This document shows, one piece after another, positions 1-22,928 of a stretch of DNA of 64,000 nucleotides. Each line of letters opens with the position of its first letter. The stretch's first letter is position 1. A program made the position numbers and the translations under genes. The DNA is taken from positions 22,442,075-22,506,074 of the forward strand of contig NC_066842.1 in the NCBI RefSeq assembly GCF_001640805.2, written 5' to 3'. The DNA is from Lates calcarifer (Eukaryota > Chordata > Actinopteri > Centropomidae). The notes under the pieces are model-generated. The model saw only the letters and a list, made by a program, of their open reading frames with translations. It was not told the origin of the DNA and searched no databases.

Positions 1-57
1 CAGTATATCTGCTGACCTTTTTGCACATGTAAACATTTTTATTGTGTTGTATTCCAG

Positions 58-390
58 GAGGAGCAGGCCAACGTTCATCTGTCCAAGTGCAGGAAGATCC
101 AGCATGAGCTGGAGGAGGCTGAGGAGCGTGCTGACATCGCAGAGTCCCAGGTCAACAAGCTGAGAGCCAAGAGCCGTGACTCCGGCAAGGTAAAAATATG
201 TCATTTTGGTGAAAAAGTTGTTATAATCATTCTTCATTTTATACATGTCAATGTATTAGAGTAGATACATAACAGTGTTATATACTGTAGACAGAATAAA
301 TAATATAAATATTATGAATAGATTGTCACCTCAAGCTTGACTCACAAAAAACATGTTTTGCTTTTACAGGGAAAAGAGGCAGCTGAGTGA
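58..390 (+). CDS. Gene A: fast skeletal myosin heavy chain, 3' end only (last two coding exons)
   Basis: The last 50 residues of a sarcomeric myosin heavy chain rod, cut off by the window start. Coding exons are 58-189 (132 nt, after a ccag acceptor) and 370-390 (21 nt, GKEAAE then TGA). The first encodes the C-terminal end of the coiled coil, with a heptad-rich segment [20 protein letters not shown] followed by the [17 protein letters not shown] tail needed for thick-filament assembly in this family. Exon sizes equal exons 40 and 41 of the complete copies downstream. The reading frame is open. It ends in TGA, as gene D does, whereas B and C end in TAA. The rest of the gene lies upstream of the window. 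Confidence 0.95.
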
Positions 391-449
391 AGTTCACTGA
401 GTGTTTTGCAATGTTAAATCATATAATATGATGTAATTTATGCTGACAC

Positions 450-455
450 AATAAA
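450..455 (+). terminator. Polyadenylation signal of gene A
   Basis: An AATAAA hexamer 60 bases after the TGA stop. The same spacing (about 57 bases) is seen in genes B, C and D, so the 3' untranslated region is short in every copy. Confidence 0.8.
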
Positions 456-1235
456 TATTAAGCTTATGTTCTTAAATTTCTGTCTATTACTGTCATTTCT
501 TTGCTTCCAATGAAAGTAGTTATATGAGATTTTAAAAATTTGTAATATTGAAATGAAAACTGTCAAAAAAAAAGCTACCACTGTAATCACATCATTTTTC
601 CAATCATGAATTAATGCACATTATTTTTCCTAGACTGTGTTCACTGTCAGATTCATATATTACAATGTTTTCAATCATACAACCAACATGTGAGAACAGT
701 CTTTTAACATTTGAGGTGAAAGTTGTAGGAGCAACTTGTTCCATGTGTGTAGTTTGTATCCCTCAGGAAAAAATAGGGAAACAGACTAGGTAGAACCAGA
801 CTAAATAATTGAATTGACAAATGTGAGTCACTTTAATTCTAACCTGAAAAATGGACATGTAAACAGATTATTTAACTAATGCAAAAAACATTTCTGGTCA
901 CAGCATATATTTGGCTTTGACCAGAAATGTTCCAGAAAATGTCACACTTGACTCTACACAAAATCTCAATATATTAAATCATAATCATAAAATAAAAAAT
1001 GCAAATACATAGACAATGAATAAAATAGTCACAAGGTAAAATAGCCAGTTTATATGAGATAATATGAATAGTTATATAAATCAGGCACATCAGACAGTAA
1101 GACATGAACAAGTTTGACTTGATACTTGACCTTGAGAATGGTAAAGGAGCTAATCAAATATGACACTGCCTCAACTGTCCTATAATAGCTGTTTTAAAGT
1201 GTCCTGACCATTCATAAAAGAAAATACATACACAT

Positions 1236-1737
1236 ACAGTACTGTGCAAAAGTCTTAGGCACTTTAGATGTTTTCACTCTTATCCTTCATCAGTACCGTC
1301 AGGGAGGTGTCTGATGAGTCCCAGATTAATTCCGCAGCAGGACAATGAGTCCATCACCAAGAACTATCCTCAGAGACCAGAAGAAGTCCTGCAACAGATC
1401 CCCCCACTGAGCCCTGATCTCAATATCACAGAATTTGTCTGAGATTACATGAAGAGAGAGCAGACACTGAGACAGCTTGAATCCACAGAGGAACTGAGGC
1501 GACCTCTCCAAAATGCTGGATCAAACTACCAGTGTAAAGGTGTACTGACGAGAACTGGAGCTATTTTAAACGCAAAGTGAGGGGAGGAGGAGGGGTCATA
1601 GGAAATACTGATCTGATTTAGGTTTTTTCCGTCTACTGCACTTTACATGAGGTTAAATGATAATTAATCATGACGATAATTTTTGACAGCATCCTCACTT
1701 CACCATTAGTGCCTAAAACTGCCTAAAACTTTTGCAG
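1236..1737. mobile_element. Decayed, internally deleted Tc1-like DNA transposon
   Basis: The left end (1236-1262, cagtactgtgcaaaagtctt) and the right end (about 1711-1737, gcctaaaacttttgca) are imperfect inverted repeats of the kind seen in fish Tc1-like elements. Between them, about 1340-1530 on the + strand reads as a degraded transposase C-terminus: QQDNE, then LSPDLNITEFV, a stop, and DYMKREQTLRQLESTEELR. This resembles the DND and SPDLN blocks around the second and third catalytic positions. Only about 0.5 kb remains and the frame is broken, so it is a non-autonomous fossil. Confidence 0.7.
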
Positions 1738-1766
1738 GAGTTGACTTTGGAGATTATCTGACAGAG

Positions 1767-1768
<2 letters not shown>

Positions 1769-1809
<41 letters not shown>
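1769..1809. repeat. (AT)n microsatellite
   Basis: About 20 uninterrupted AT dinucleotides directly downstream of the Tc1-like remnant. Confidence 0.95.
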
Positions 1810-1812
<3 letters not shown>

Positions 1813-2387
1813 GAAATATATTGCTCAACTACCAGAGTGGGGTTGACCTTCACATGCCAGTGATGTGAGTGAGCCAGAAATGGACTTGAAGCTGTCTGCA
1901 GAGTCAGTTAAAAGTGTTAATAGCTTGGCATATGAGTGTGAATACCGCAGACATATCTCTTACACTTAATCATGTATCAAGTAGTAGTTCTATATTTTTC
2001 ATTATTTATTCCTTAATTATTTCTTGTGAAACTATTACATTGATAATTTTATCATTAACTTAATTCAAATTATTATCATCATATTATCATACATTTAATT
2101 TAAATGTTTTAAGTGTCCAATTAGTACAAATAATTAAAATGTATATTATTTTAATCAAACTTAAAATTCAATAATCTGTGAGAATGATTAGAATACATAT
2201 GCTTTTTTCTGTAATTGGTGTACTTAAATAAATCACCCAAATAATTAAATTAACAATTTGTCAGAAGACCTAAAATTAAAGTTACCCTTTTAAGTACAGA
2301 TTATCACAAATTCAGGATCTGCCTTGCTAATGGAAACCTGAAACAGTAGATGAATGTATCAGCAACAAATGTTGAACTCATGTAATC

Positions 2388-2500
2388 ATCAGCTGTCATC
2401 CAAATATGGCACATGTCCTGGTTTTAACTTCTGCTTTGTAAGCCAAGCACATTCAATGCAAGGATTCCACTTCAAGTCTGTGGGTATGGTAGAAGATCTA
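2388..2500 (+). promoter_or_regulatory. Ghost copy of the MYH promoter and exon 1 start
   Basis: This stretch aligns with the gene B promoter at 3,660-3,780. Over 47 ungapped bases around the TATA position about 37 match by eye. The TATA box has become TGCAAG (2457-2462). A perfect CArG box, CCAAATATGG (2400-2409), sits exactly 57 bp upstream of that position, the same distance as the CArG-like box in all four live promoters. A CAGCTG E-box lies just before it. No exon 1 donor (ttgtg/gtaag) or exon 2 follows; the homology stops near 2500 in an AT-rich palindromic repeat. It is either the relic of a lost MYH gene or partial duplication, or a retained upstream enhancer of gene B. Confidence 0.7.
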
Positions 2501-2507
2501 TAAAGTT

Positions 2508-2580
2508 GAATTCATTAATTAATGAATTAATGAATTCATTAATTAATGAATTTGTTAATTAATGAATTAATGAATTCATA
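2508..2580. repeat. AT-rich palindromic tandem repeat
   Basis: Repeated units of attaatgaattaatgaattc in alternating orientation, so the block is close to self-complementary. It abuts the 3' end of the ghost promoter and may mark a rearrangement breakpoint. Confidence 0.8.
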
Positions 2581-3181
2581 ATTAAACATTCTTATCTTAT
2601 TATTATTAACAATGATTAAAAATAAATATGCACTTCCACTTTGAACTAATTTCACACGATGAAATTGACTAATGTTGAATAAATATTTAAGTTATTATTA
2701 ACTATTTTACTAGCTCAGTCTGAAAAGCCTTCAAAAGCCTTGAAATTATTGTTTTGTGAATCTGTCTCCTGTTTAGAGGAATTAAATTAACTAAGGATAC
2801 TAGTGGAATAAACACACATAAGTAATTCCCCACTAAAAGTGGGGTCAGTCAGTAGGTGGAAGATATTGAGGATCTAAGGGATTCTCTGAAATAGACTGAC
2901 AGAGAGTGCAATGTGTTTGAGCAGCTGGTGATGCTAATGACTGTGATGGACTCCTGAACTCATCCTTTCACAAAACAAACTGTATTTTTGCAGCTGTTCT
3001 CTATTTGACATAAAGGCTATCTTCAGACAGTAAAGAAGTACCTAGAGGTTTCCTGATGAGGACCAGCAATGCATGTATGATGCTGAGGAGTGAAGAGTGG
3101 CAAGAAAAACACTGAGAAACTATAGAGGTTTTATGAGATTTGAAACAGTTAAAGGTGGCTGCAAATATGAGAGGAAGTTAC

Positions 3182-3185
<4 letters not shown>

Positions 3186-3244
<59 letters not shown>
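3186..3244. repeat. (CA)n microsatellite
   Basis: About 28 CA repeats with one CG interruption near the 3' end. Confidence 0.97.
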
Positions 3245-3674
3245 AATCAAAGGTTGACAAATCCTTGTCTAACAGCTTATTGAAATGAACTATTATTTTG
3301 AAAAATCTATGCACAGTATGCATACTGTACTTGTAAAGTATAAATAATAGTAATAAGCAGCCTGTTCCAAAGGTAAACTAAAAGTGACAGCATAGTTCAG
3401 ATAAACAATAATGTGCAGTAAAATCCTAATAAGGGATATATAGCAGGTGTTTAGGCAGTCCTCCCCCATTGTACCCCTTGCTTTTATGTTGATATAATAC
3501 CTCCAATTGTCATGATATGGAAGAAACATTTGTGTCAAAGGAAAGAAAATTGTATTTCATCAAAAATTGTTTAGAAGGGGAAAACAGGAATTGGGCTTTG
3601 TGAAATCTAAAACATAACCTATATGTACTAGCACTATAACTTTCATTGGATGTCTGCCTTAACTGCTATCCAAA

Positions 3675-3761
3675 CCTGATTTGGCATGTGTGCCATATTT
3701 AACTGCTGCTGCGTAAGTAATCCACATTCAATATAAGGAGTCCAAGACGACACATCAGTGT
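3675..3761 (+). promoter_or_regulatory. Gene B core promoter
   Basis: A CArG-like box CCTGATTTGG (3675-3684, one mismatch to CC(A/T)6GG) and a TATA-like box TATAAG (3732-3737) lie 57 bp apart. TATA is 63 bp before the exon 1 donor, so transcription probably starts near 3762. The CArG mismatch differs from that in the other copies, and TATAAG replaces TATAAA. The distal conserved block seen upstream of C, D and E was not found here. Upstream homology to gene C resumes at about 3462-3522. Confidence 0.75.
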
Positions 3762-4285
3762 GTGGTGGAAGAACCTTGGAAGACCCCAGCTTGTGGTAGG
3801 CTTGTCTACTGTCTGCTTTGGAGCATATCAACATATTCATAGTTTGAGAAATGTCATTAAAATATTAATTAATTAGCAATATTTCTGTTGAAAGACATTT
3901 GCTTTAAAACTTTCTTCAGTAACTGAAAATATGTTGTATGATTTCAGCAGGACTGTGGGATATAACAGACTTTTGACAGAGGTAGGGTCAGGTAAGGACA
4001 ACTTTCAGCTTTTTAAAAAAATATATATTCATTTTATATGAAACATTTCATTCTATTGCAAAGTTATTCTTCTCACAATTTTGACAAAACTCAGGTTAGT
4101 GTTAATTAGTCATCACTAATAACTCACCAAAAGTCGAGTCACATGTAATGATGTACAGACATCAGTTGAAAAGAGATATATCAAAATATATCAGATGCAT
4201 GATCTGAAGTCAGTAGCTTTAACCCAGTTGAATAACATTACTTACATTTACATTTATTACTACTTCACAGAAGTAAATTGCCACC
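3762..4285 (+). other. Gene B 5' untranslated exons 1 and 2 and start of exon 3
   Basis: Exon 1 runs from about 3762 to 3795 (donor gtaggc, weaker than gtaagt or gtaagc in the other copies). Exon 2 is 3951-3991, between a cag acceptor and gtaagg. Exon 3 begins at 4271, 15 bases before the ATG, in a strong Kozak context (gccaccATGAG). Positions follow alignment with the other three promoters; no transcript evidence is available. Confidence 0.75.
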
Positions 4286-16195
<11,910 letters not shown>

Positions 16196-16251
16196 AGCAC
16201 TCCAGTTGATGGCTTGTTTCTAATCATATAATATGATGTGAAATATACCAC

Positions 16252-16257
16252 AATAAA
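16252..16257 (+). terminator. Polyadenylation signal of gene B
   Basis: AATAAA 57 bases after the TAA stop, in a block closely matching the 3' end of gene C. Confidence 0.85.
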
Positions 16258-17440
16258 ATCATTTTTATCTTTAACTGCTGTCTGTCTTATTCTGATCTCA
16301 TTGTGTCCTCAGAGTAAATGTGAGATTTGGATCATTTGTGATACAGCTGGACAACATTCTGAAATCTTTATTGGAATGTTTGACTACAAAATATAGAACA
16401 CATTTTTTTTAGGTATAGGTAAGAGTTGTTTTAATTATCAAGAAGCTCTAAGAGCACTTTTGGAATCACTTTTGTTCAATGAGAAAGGAAAAGGCTGTTC
16501 ACAAATGTCACTGCAATCGACAGGCTATGCCTTGACATAAATATGTATGACTAGGTAAATTCAAGATGAATTCTCTTGGAGGCAATAAGCAACACTTAAA
16601 TATTTAAGTATTTAAGTAATTAAACAGCTCAGTTAACTCATACCTTGAACACCTCAACAAAACTTGAAGTACGCTTATTATTAGAATGAACCAAAGCTGT
16701 CAAAAAGATGCCAACATTTCTACAATAGGTTGAAGAAGGTATTCCAAAGGAATTCCAAAGTTAAATACATCGGGGAGTAAAAGATGTCATTTTTTTTACC
16801 TTCAGATTTAATATTCCCTGGTTAGACATAAGCATACATTTAATTTAATTACATCTAAGGCAATTAACAAACAAAGAAATAGTCTTACATGACTGTCTGC
16901 TTGAGGGTCGCCATTTTGTTTTTCCTGACAAAACAGAACATTTGAATCAGAGCAATATGAAACTCAACAAACTAAGTTTTACATACAACACGACTAGGTA
17001 AAGCATAGCTTATGGCTGGACCACGTATGGGTGTGTAAAATGGTGGTCAGCTTGTAAGAGGATATTCTGTTCAGCATGCAGTAAATTTGGAAAGAGTTGC
17101 ACTTTTTGCGCCAATTCATTTTGAAACAGTAACGGCCAGTGGGGACCAATGGTTTAATAGTTGGTTATACTGTGTCACAGTGATGACAGTGTGCAGAGGA
17201 CACTGTTGTCAGTGTGACACATTTAATCAGCAAGCACCTTGAAGATACAAAAAGGCCTAGGTCTGTTTTATTCAAGGATTTTAGTCCAGCTTCTAATACA
17301 CTTCCACCCTCACCTACCTGTACAGAAGGCAAATGGAATGCAGCTCATACAGATATTTGAGAGTAATCGACAATTAGGCAATTTAAAATGGAGTTATCAT
17401 GTAGACCTTCTGTGCTCATAACTGGCTCAAAGAATCCACT
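16258..17440. other. B-C spacer, part homologous to the C-D spacer
   Basis: No gene seen. The first ~300 bases match the 3' flank of gene C (34430-34760), and matching blocks continue to about 17150 (compare 36400-36780). This shows that the duplicated unit included downstream flank. An imperfect 49-nt hairpin lies at 17172-17220. Confidence 0.6.
17172..17220. repeat. Imperfect inverted repeat (hairpin)
   Basis: Arms 17172-17192 and 17200-17220 pair at about 18 of 21 positions around a 7-base loop. Pairing does not extend outward. It is not obviously conserved in the other spacers. Confidence 0.6.
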
Positions 17441-18990
17441 TTCTTTGTAGAGTAAATTCGGAGATCATGTTGATTTTTGGAAAAAGTCAATATGATTTTT
17501 CATGTTGATCAATATCAATATATATAGTGATATAAATCAAATCACTATTTCTGTCAAACTTATTTACTATTTCTGTTTCTTTATACTCCTAAGTGAGATG
17601 CAAAGATTTTAGAGCTGCCTCCTGAACATTGACTTGATGCATCAGTCTGGAAGACCCTGATTCAGCTCACAGAATGTCAGTCAACAAGTTGTTACACTTT
17701 TTTTTTCAGCAACAGGCTGAAAACTTTACAATCAAAGACCTTGATGGAAAACATCACGAGGTCAAGGAAAGACTCAAAGGAGAATTGATAAGGTAATAAG
17801 AAAAGAGAACCGCTGTATTTAGAGAATCTGAGTACACTTACACTAGGCGTTTTTTTAAAAAACCAACTTTATTTATAACACATGGAAGACGCACAGTGAG
17901 AGACAGAGTGCTGCAGGTTACAATTCAATAAGGTTTCCTGTCCAACACTAATAATATAATAACATAAAAGGAATATAAAAGTTAAGAAAGTTGAGCGATT
18001 AAAATAGCAATAAAAAAGCAATTATGCAACAAGTCCAGAGTAAATTATCTTCAAACAGACATGTATAGTTTCCTGTTATAGGCCGCTTTGATGTGTTTAG
18101 TATGTTTGTTAAGTAGAGAAAATGAATCTTGTTTTAAGAGAGGGGAAGGATTTTCAGATGTTTTTGATTGTGTCACAAACATAAAACAGGTGCTCTGTTG
18201 TGTCTACATGTGCATGGTCATTTCACTCATTTAGGAATGTTCCTAAGCAAAAAGGACTACTTGACCGCAGCTCTGGTCTTAAAATGACAAAACCACAAAA
18301 TTAATCGTGGAGTTAGATAAACGGATGGCAGAGTGACACCGTGATGCAGGCAGTGTGAGTCGCTCTGATTCTCTCTGCTCCAGTGTCAGGTAAGTTACAG
18401 CTAAAGTGGAAACTACCATTGATATGACAAGTTAAAAGTGTGAGATAACTGAGCTATGACCATGACGCCAACTTTATGTCTGCAGTGTCTCCACTATATA
18501 CATTTTCAAGTAGCGGGCTGTCGCGGGAAAATGATTGCCATTGCTGCATTATCATGAATTTGCAAAATATCCTGTTGGGGAGAGAGAGAAAGATGAGAAA
18601 AGAGAGAGAAGAAGAAGAAGAAGAAGAAGAAGAGAAAATGGTAGACTGAACTAGCTTTCATTAAATCAGATTTGTATTTTGCATTTTCTACTGGGACAAA
18701 TCCCAGTCCCCTAGTTTTTAAATCAGCTGTGTCTATCTCTACTGGCTCTTACCCATCAATCTCCTCTCTTTTGAGGCTGTGTCCGTTGGAGCATCATCTT
18801 TGGTAACGCTGTTGTTCGGGTTTTCGTCAATATTTTTTGTCATCGCTCTCTCTTTTTTCTTGTATCTACTCCTGACATACAGGTGTGCACAGTTGCAGCA
18901 GCTCAAAACATTAGCACATGTACTACTCGTGCTCTGTGCGTCAACCTAGCTGAACGTGATTGGTTCGGTGCGGCACTATTCTCATCATTG
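17441..18990. other. Unassigned sequence specific to the B-C spacer
   Basis: No gene recognised and no counterpart seen in the other spacers. It contains a tttatttataacac...gtgctgcaggttac stretch (about 17860-18030) reminiscent of dispersed fish repeats, and a (GAA)n microsatellite at 18608-18634. It may be older inserted DNA. Confidence 0.4.
18608..18634. repeat. (GAA)n microsatellite
   Basis: About eight GAA units preceded by a GA-rich run. Confidence 0.9.
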
Positions 18991-18998
18991 GTTTTTCG

Positions 18999-20174
18999 CA
19001 GAGCCGGCCTGTGGCATAGGCAGTATAGGCAAATAGTAAGGGCGCTGTCCATCAAGGGGGCGCCACAAATGGGGGAAGAAAAAAAAAGTGTAACTTTCAC
19101 TATTATCACTTTCACTATTTTATACTAAAACTGGTTAGTACTATTATTTCTTAATATGAAAAAATAAGCCCATATTAATTTAACTGCATAGCAAAGCCTA
19201 TTAAATAATAATAATAAAATACTTTCGTAAGTCTCCCCCTGCCCCCCTCCTGACTGTGGGATGGTCGAGTTTTCTGATGTGACCCCAGAAAGCAAAAAGA
19301 AGAGGAGGAAAAACGTGACAGAGACAGAGGTACAGTAAAGATAATCTGATGAAATTATTTGTCTGTTGCATTGCATTGCATTAGTTATCTAGCAGAGTGT
19401 AGTGTTAACTTGCTAACTTGCTTTTGAACGATAGTAGGCTTTAGCCTAACATGGTTTGCTAATCAATAAATAGCTAGTTTTAACATCAGTTAATGTTAGT
19501 GCAACCGAGCGTTTTGGAAAATAGTAATGTAGGTTACTTCTCCCACCTCACATTCCTCAGGGAAATTTGTAAAGATTAGATCTATTCAGCAGGTGTTATA
19601 CATTTGTCTACATTTTTATTGACATCTGGCTAGCTAAGGTTTGCCCTGCTTGTAATAGTCAATCAACATGCAATTCCTTTTCCACCCCTTTATATATCAT
19701 AGTTGTTAGCCTAGTTGTTTCTTGTTACAGTTCATATTGTCTAAAGTGTGTTTATAGTGTTAAACTTTACATCAGTGTTAAAGTTCATATCATTAATGTT
19801 AATACTCCATAACTACATACTTGTAATTTGTTGTGTCAGTACTGGTTTCTTTAATATCTTATTTTGTGGAGTGCCTTATTTATATTATATTTATAATTTA
19901 TTGTATGTCACTTGTTTACAATTTTTTTTTAGTTAAATCTTATATTTTGTGTAGGCTATTTATATTGTATTTATTTATTTTTTGTATTTATTTATTGCTA
20001 ATTTATTCTACTTCTTGTTAACTTATTTTCTTAAAATAAAAGAAAATGTCAAAGACAATCCCATTCAGTTTCTTGTGTGAGTGTATGTAAATTGGCAGTG
20101 GAATTTACTGTAATGCAAGGGGGGCGCCACCTAAAATCTTGCCCCGGACGCCAAATTGGTTAGAGCCGGGACTG
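18999..20174. mobile_element. hAT-type non-autonomous DNA transposon, 1,176 bp
   Basis: The element begins CAGAGCCGGC and ends GCCGGGACTG, whose reverse complement is CAGTCCCGGC, so the termini are short CAG-type inverted repeats typical of the hAT superfamily. It is flanked by a perfect 8-bp direct repeat, gtttttcg, at 18991-18998 and 20175-20182. Both ends carry a related ggggcgccac motif inside the termini. No open frame long enough for a transposase is present, and the interior is AT-rich. The intact target duplication suggests a fairly recent insertion. It is absent from the C-D and D-E spacers. Confidence 0.85.
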
Positions 20175-20374
20175 GTTTTTCGTGTTGTCTGTCAAAACAC
20201 AGGTGGAATGAATTCTTTCAGTGTTCTATCAACCATGTTTTATTTGACTATGGAGGAAACGTAATATGACTAATATGAATAAAGCGATTAAACGATTAAA
20301 TTGAAAAAGTGACATTTATTCCTTGAATACTTGAGATGACCCATGAATGTAATGGGTAGAAACCCCTAAAGCGT

Positions 20375-21262
20375 TTCTTGGACTGTCAAACAGCACACTG
20401 GTTATGTCTTTACGACAGAATACGGTTCATTTAAAAACAACGAATACCAAATGCTTAAAATAGTTCAGGCCTGAAGTCCCTTTAAAACCAGTCCGCCAGA
20501 TAGGTATTGGGAGAGGAAATGGCCTTTCTCTCAGAGACAGAGCGTAGTGGCGAGCCTACATACAGAGAGGCCAACTTAATGATAGCATGGCAGCAGTTAT
20601 CGGTTATGATTTCCATAAACAGTCCAAAAACACAGCAAAGAATGTTATCCTCAATAATGCAATGGATCAATAAACGAATAATAATAATATTTTTAAAAAA
20701 CTCTCCAAATATAGAAATGAAATTAATCGGGCCATAATCAATTAATCAAGGCCATAACCAACCCAAAGGAACAAAACATGCAATTTGACCCTAGCATACA
20801 GTACATTAAAGCGGCTATGACCGTATTACACTAAGCCAAAACTTCTATGGTTAAACAGGATTAAGGAGAAGTACTTCACTCGGAGGAGAGACGAAGCGTG
20901 ATTCGCCCCACCGCAGAGTCCACAGCGCCGCCTCTCTCTCTCTATCTCTCCCCAGCCGAGCTCCCGTCACTGGGGTAGTTGCACCGTCAAGCTGGATCCA
21001 TTCGGTGGTTCTGAACTCTGCAGCGCTCTGCCACCGCACTCTCATCACCCAAGCTGTTTGTGACGGTTAAGTCTGTCCCTTTGTCTCGGCGCTCATCACA
21101 GGCCCGGCTAATTCTTCACCGTCTCCTGTTCTCAACTCCTCCGCTTCCCACATACACATCTGTCCAAAGAAATCTAGCCTCAGGCAAAAGAGCTCACCTC
21201 CCCACTCTGTGCACCAATCATCCCCCCCCCCCCCTCTCTTGAGTGGCCAGGTGCAACAGGTT
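20375..21262. other. GC-richer unassigned insertion block, possible LTR-type fragment
   Basis: The paralogous spacers run straight from gtgacatttatt-type sequence (near 20310) to sequence matching 21265 onward; this ~0.9 kb lies between. It is richer in GC and CpG than its surroundings and holds CT runs and a poly(C) tract at about 21223-21235. Read on the - strand it starts TGTAACCTG, a common LTR start, but no matching end or target duplication was found. No convincing coding region. Confidence 0.35.
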
Positions 21263-21911
21263 ACACAAAGGAAATACTCAGTAAGTGCAGTCTCACAGGT
21301 GCAGCCTGACCTGCGCCTCTGTACTCCCCGACGCTAAGTCCACCATCAGTGGACTTACATGTCACTCTCACTCATTGATGACGACAACAGCTGTTGTCGA
21401 ACTTGGACTTAAGGCAAAGCATTTCTGCAGCATGATCTGCTGCTCCATGTATTTATTTTTGGTTAGTATGTGTTAGTGTAATGTAATTTTTAATTATCAC
21501 TCTTTGCTTTCACTTACTACAGTATTTACAACACAATAGCTCTGGTTGGCCCAGTATTATCCAAAAACAGGAATTTTGGGGTAGAGCTAATATATTAAAA
21601 CTCAATATGTTATTCAGTTTCTCATATACAATACATCATGAGATCAGGTATGTTTATCTGTTATCCACCATTAAATCATTAATTGGGCACATCAACAACA
21701 ACTATGAATCTGGCAGCAGCAAAAATGTTGTAACAGCTCCTTAGTGCTCATGTCCTACATCATCCTATAGCTCCAGAGCTTCTCTGGAAAATAATGTTAT
21801 CAAAATTCTTTAAGGTCGAACAATCACACACTGATGTGGTTACTTCCACATCCTGCTATGTTTAGCAGAACATGTTTCGAACATGTTGGAATGGTATTGT
21901 GGTATATTTGA

Positions 21912-22411
21912 TGGTGATGATGTGAAGATGATGAAGAGAAGATCTCCGCTGACACTGTCTTTCTTGCATATAGAAGTTTATTGCAAAAAAGTCCAGCATC
22001 AAAACAAGCACTGCAGTAGCTTGTGAGAGGATCCGAGCCAATATGGATCTCTCTCCCAACAGCTCTCAACATCAGTATATATATATGTTAGTCGTCTTTA
22101 CGATTTACAGCGAGACACTGGGCTCTCACTCAATGACCTCACTTTATCCAAGAGACAGAGAGAAGGGAGGAAAGGCCCTCTTCCTGTTCCTTATATGTAT
22201 ATGTTCATGGCTACTAACCTAAACATAAACCCAAAGAATAGAAAGACATACATGGAGCTTCAGGCATTGCAAAAGAGTAAAAACCATATATGGAACGTCA
22301 GACACTACAGTATCATTACAGCTGGACAAATACTTAATGAAAATATGTTAGCAATGACAAAGTCAAGAGAAACTTTGGTCAAAATTATTTACATATAATC
22401 AAATGTACACA
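21912..22411 (-). mobile_element. Solo LTR of an LTR retroelement, 500 bp
   Basis: The segment is bounded by TG...CA termini and an exact 5-bp direct repeat, tttga (21907-21911 and 22412-22416). On the - strand it starts TGTGTACATT, contains a TATA-like tatataagg, and has an AATAAA signal about 65-75 bases from its 3' end, giving a U3-R-U5 order. There is no internal coding region, so it is the product of LTR-LTR recombination. The gene D upstream region has the equivalent site without it (near 38140). Whether it belongs to a Ty3/Gypsy or endogenous-retrovirus lineage cannot be decided from the LTR alone. Confidence 0.8.
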
Positions 22412-22462
22412 TTTGATTGGACTGGACTGCCTCCCTGCAAAAGAAAATAACAAGCGGAAGTC

Positions 22463-22620
22463 GTTACACTCGTAAAAAGGCAGAAAATAGACTTAAGCCT
22501 ATAAAGATGCTCTGGGTTATGGTTACACTCATAAAACCTAAATGACACACAAGTCGTATTCAGCCTGTGTGGACAGTTGTATTGATTGAGATCTGTTCAT
22601 CCATCTGTGCAAGACGATAA
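22463..22620 (+). promoter_or_regulatory. Conserved distal upstream block of gene C
   Basis: Shared with genes D and E at the same order of distance. Common cores are aaaaggcagaaaatag, a cctataaagatgc-type A/T box, and ggttacactcataaa, then cagcctgtgt and catctgtgca. It lies about 0.3-0.45 kb upstream of TATA. Conservation across otherwise diverged upstream sequence suggests a muscle enhancer element; this is inference. Confidence 0.5.
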
Positions 22621-22841
22621 ATTAAGAAAGTGCCGGATTTGTGTTGACTCAGTGTTAATCACAATACAAATATGAGTCATGTAGAAAATATAACCCTTTG
22701 TATTTATTTTATTTGATGCTGATATGATACCTTGGATTGTCATGACATCAGAGGAAAAATACAATTTTATGTAATTATTATTAATTAGAAACTGGTGTGA
22801 ATGCACAAATATCATGTTACCACATGAATCTGTTGTGGACA

Positions 22842-22928
22842 CCCTATTTGGCATGTATCCCATTTTTAACTTTTGCTGCATCAGCAAGTCAGATCCAATA
22901 TAAAGAGTCCCAAGAGAACAGAGCAGTG
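22842..22928 (+). promoter_or_regulatory. Gene C core promoter
   Basis: CArG-like box CCCTATTTGG (22842-22851, one mismatch) and TATAAA (22899-22904), 57 bp apart; TATA is 63 bp before the exon 1 donor. Predicted start near 22929. Confidence 0.85.

Noticed and set aside
2508..2580. AT palindrome considered as a CRISPR-like or replication-origin signal
   Set aside because: Eukaryotic context, no regular spacers, and simple AT-rich repeat character.
3120..3323. Antisense frame with a run of Cys-Val
   Set aside because: Produced by the (CA)n microsatellite.
19748..20021. Small hydrophobic frames (Phe/Ile/Leu/Tyr-rich) inside the hAT-type element
   Set aside because: They come from T-rich sequence and show no homology to a transposase or membrane protein that I recognise.
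20507..21242. Short frames in the CpG-rich block
   Set aside because: Low complexity and no recognisable domain; likely chance frames in repeat-derived DNA.
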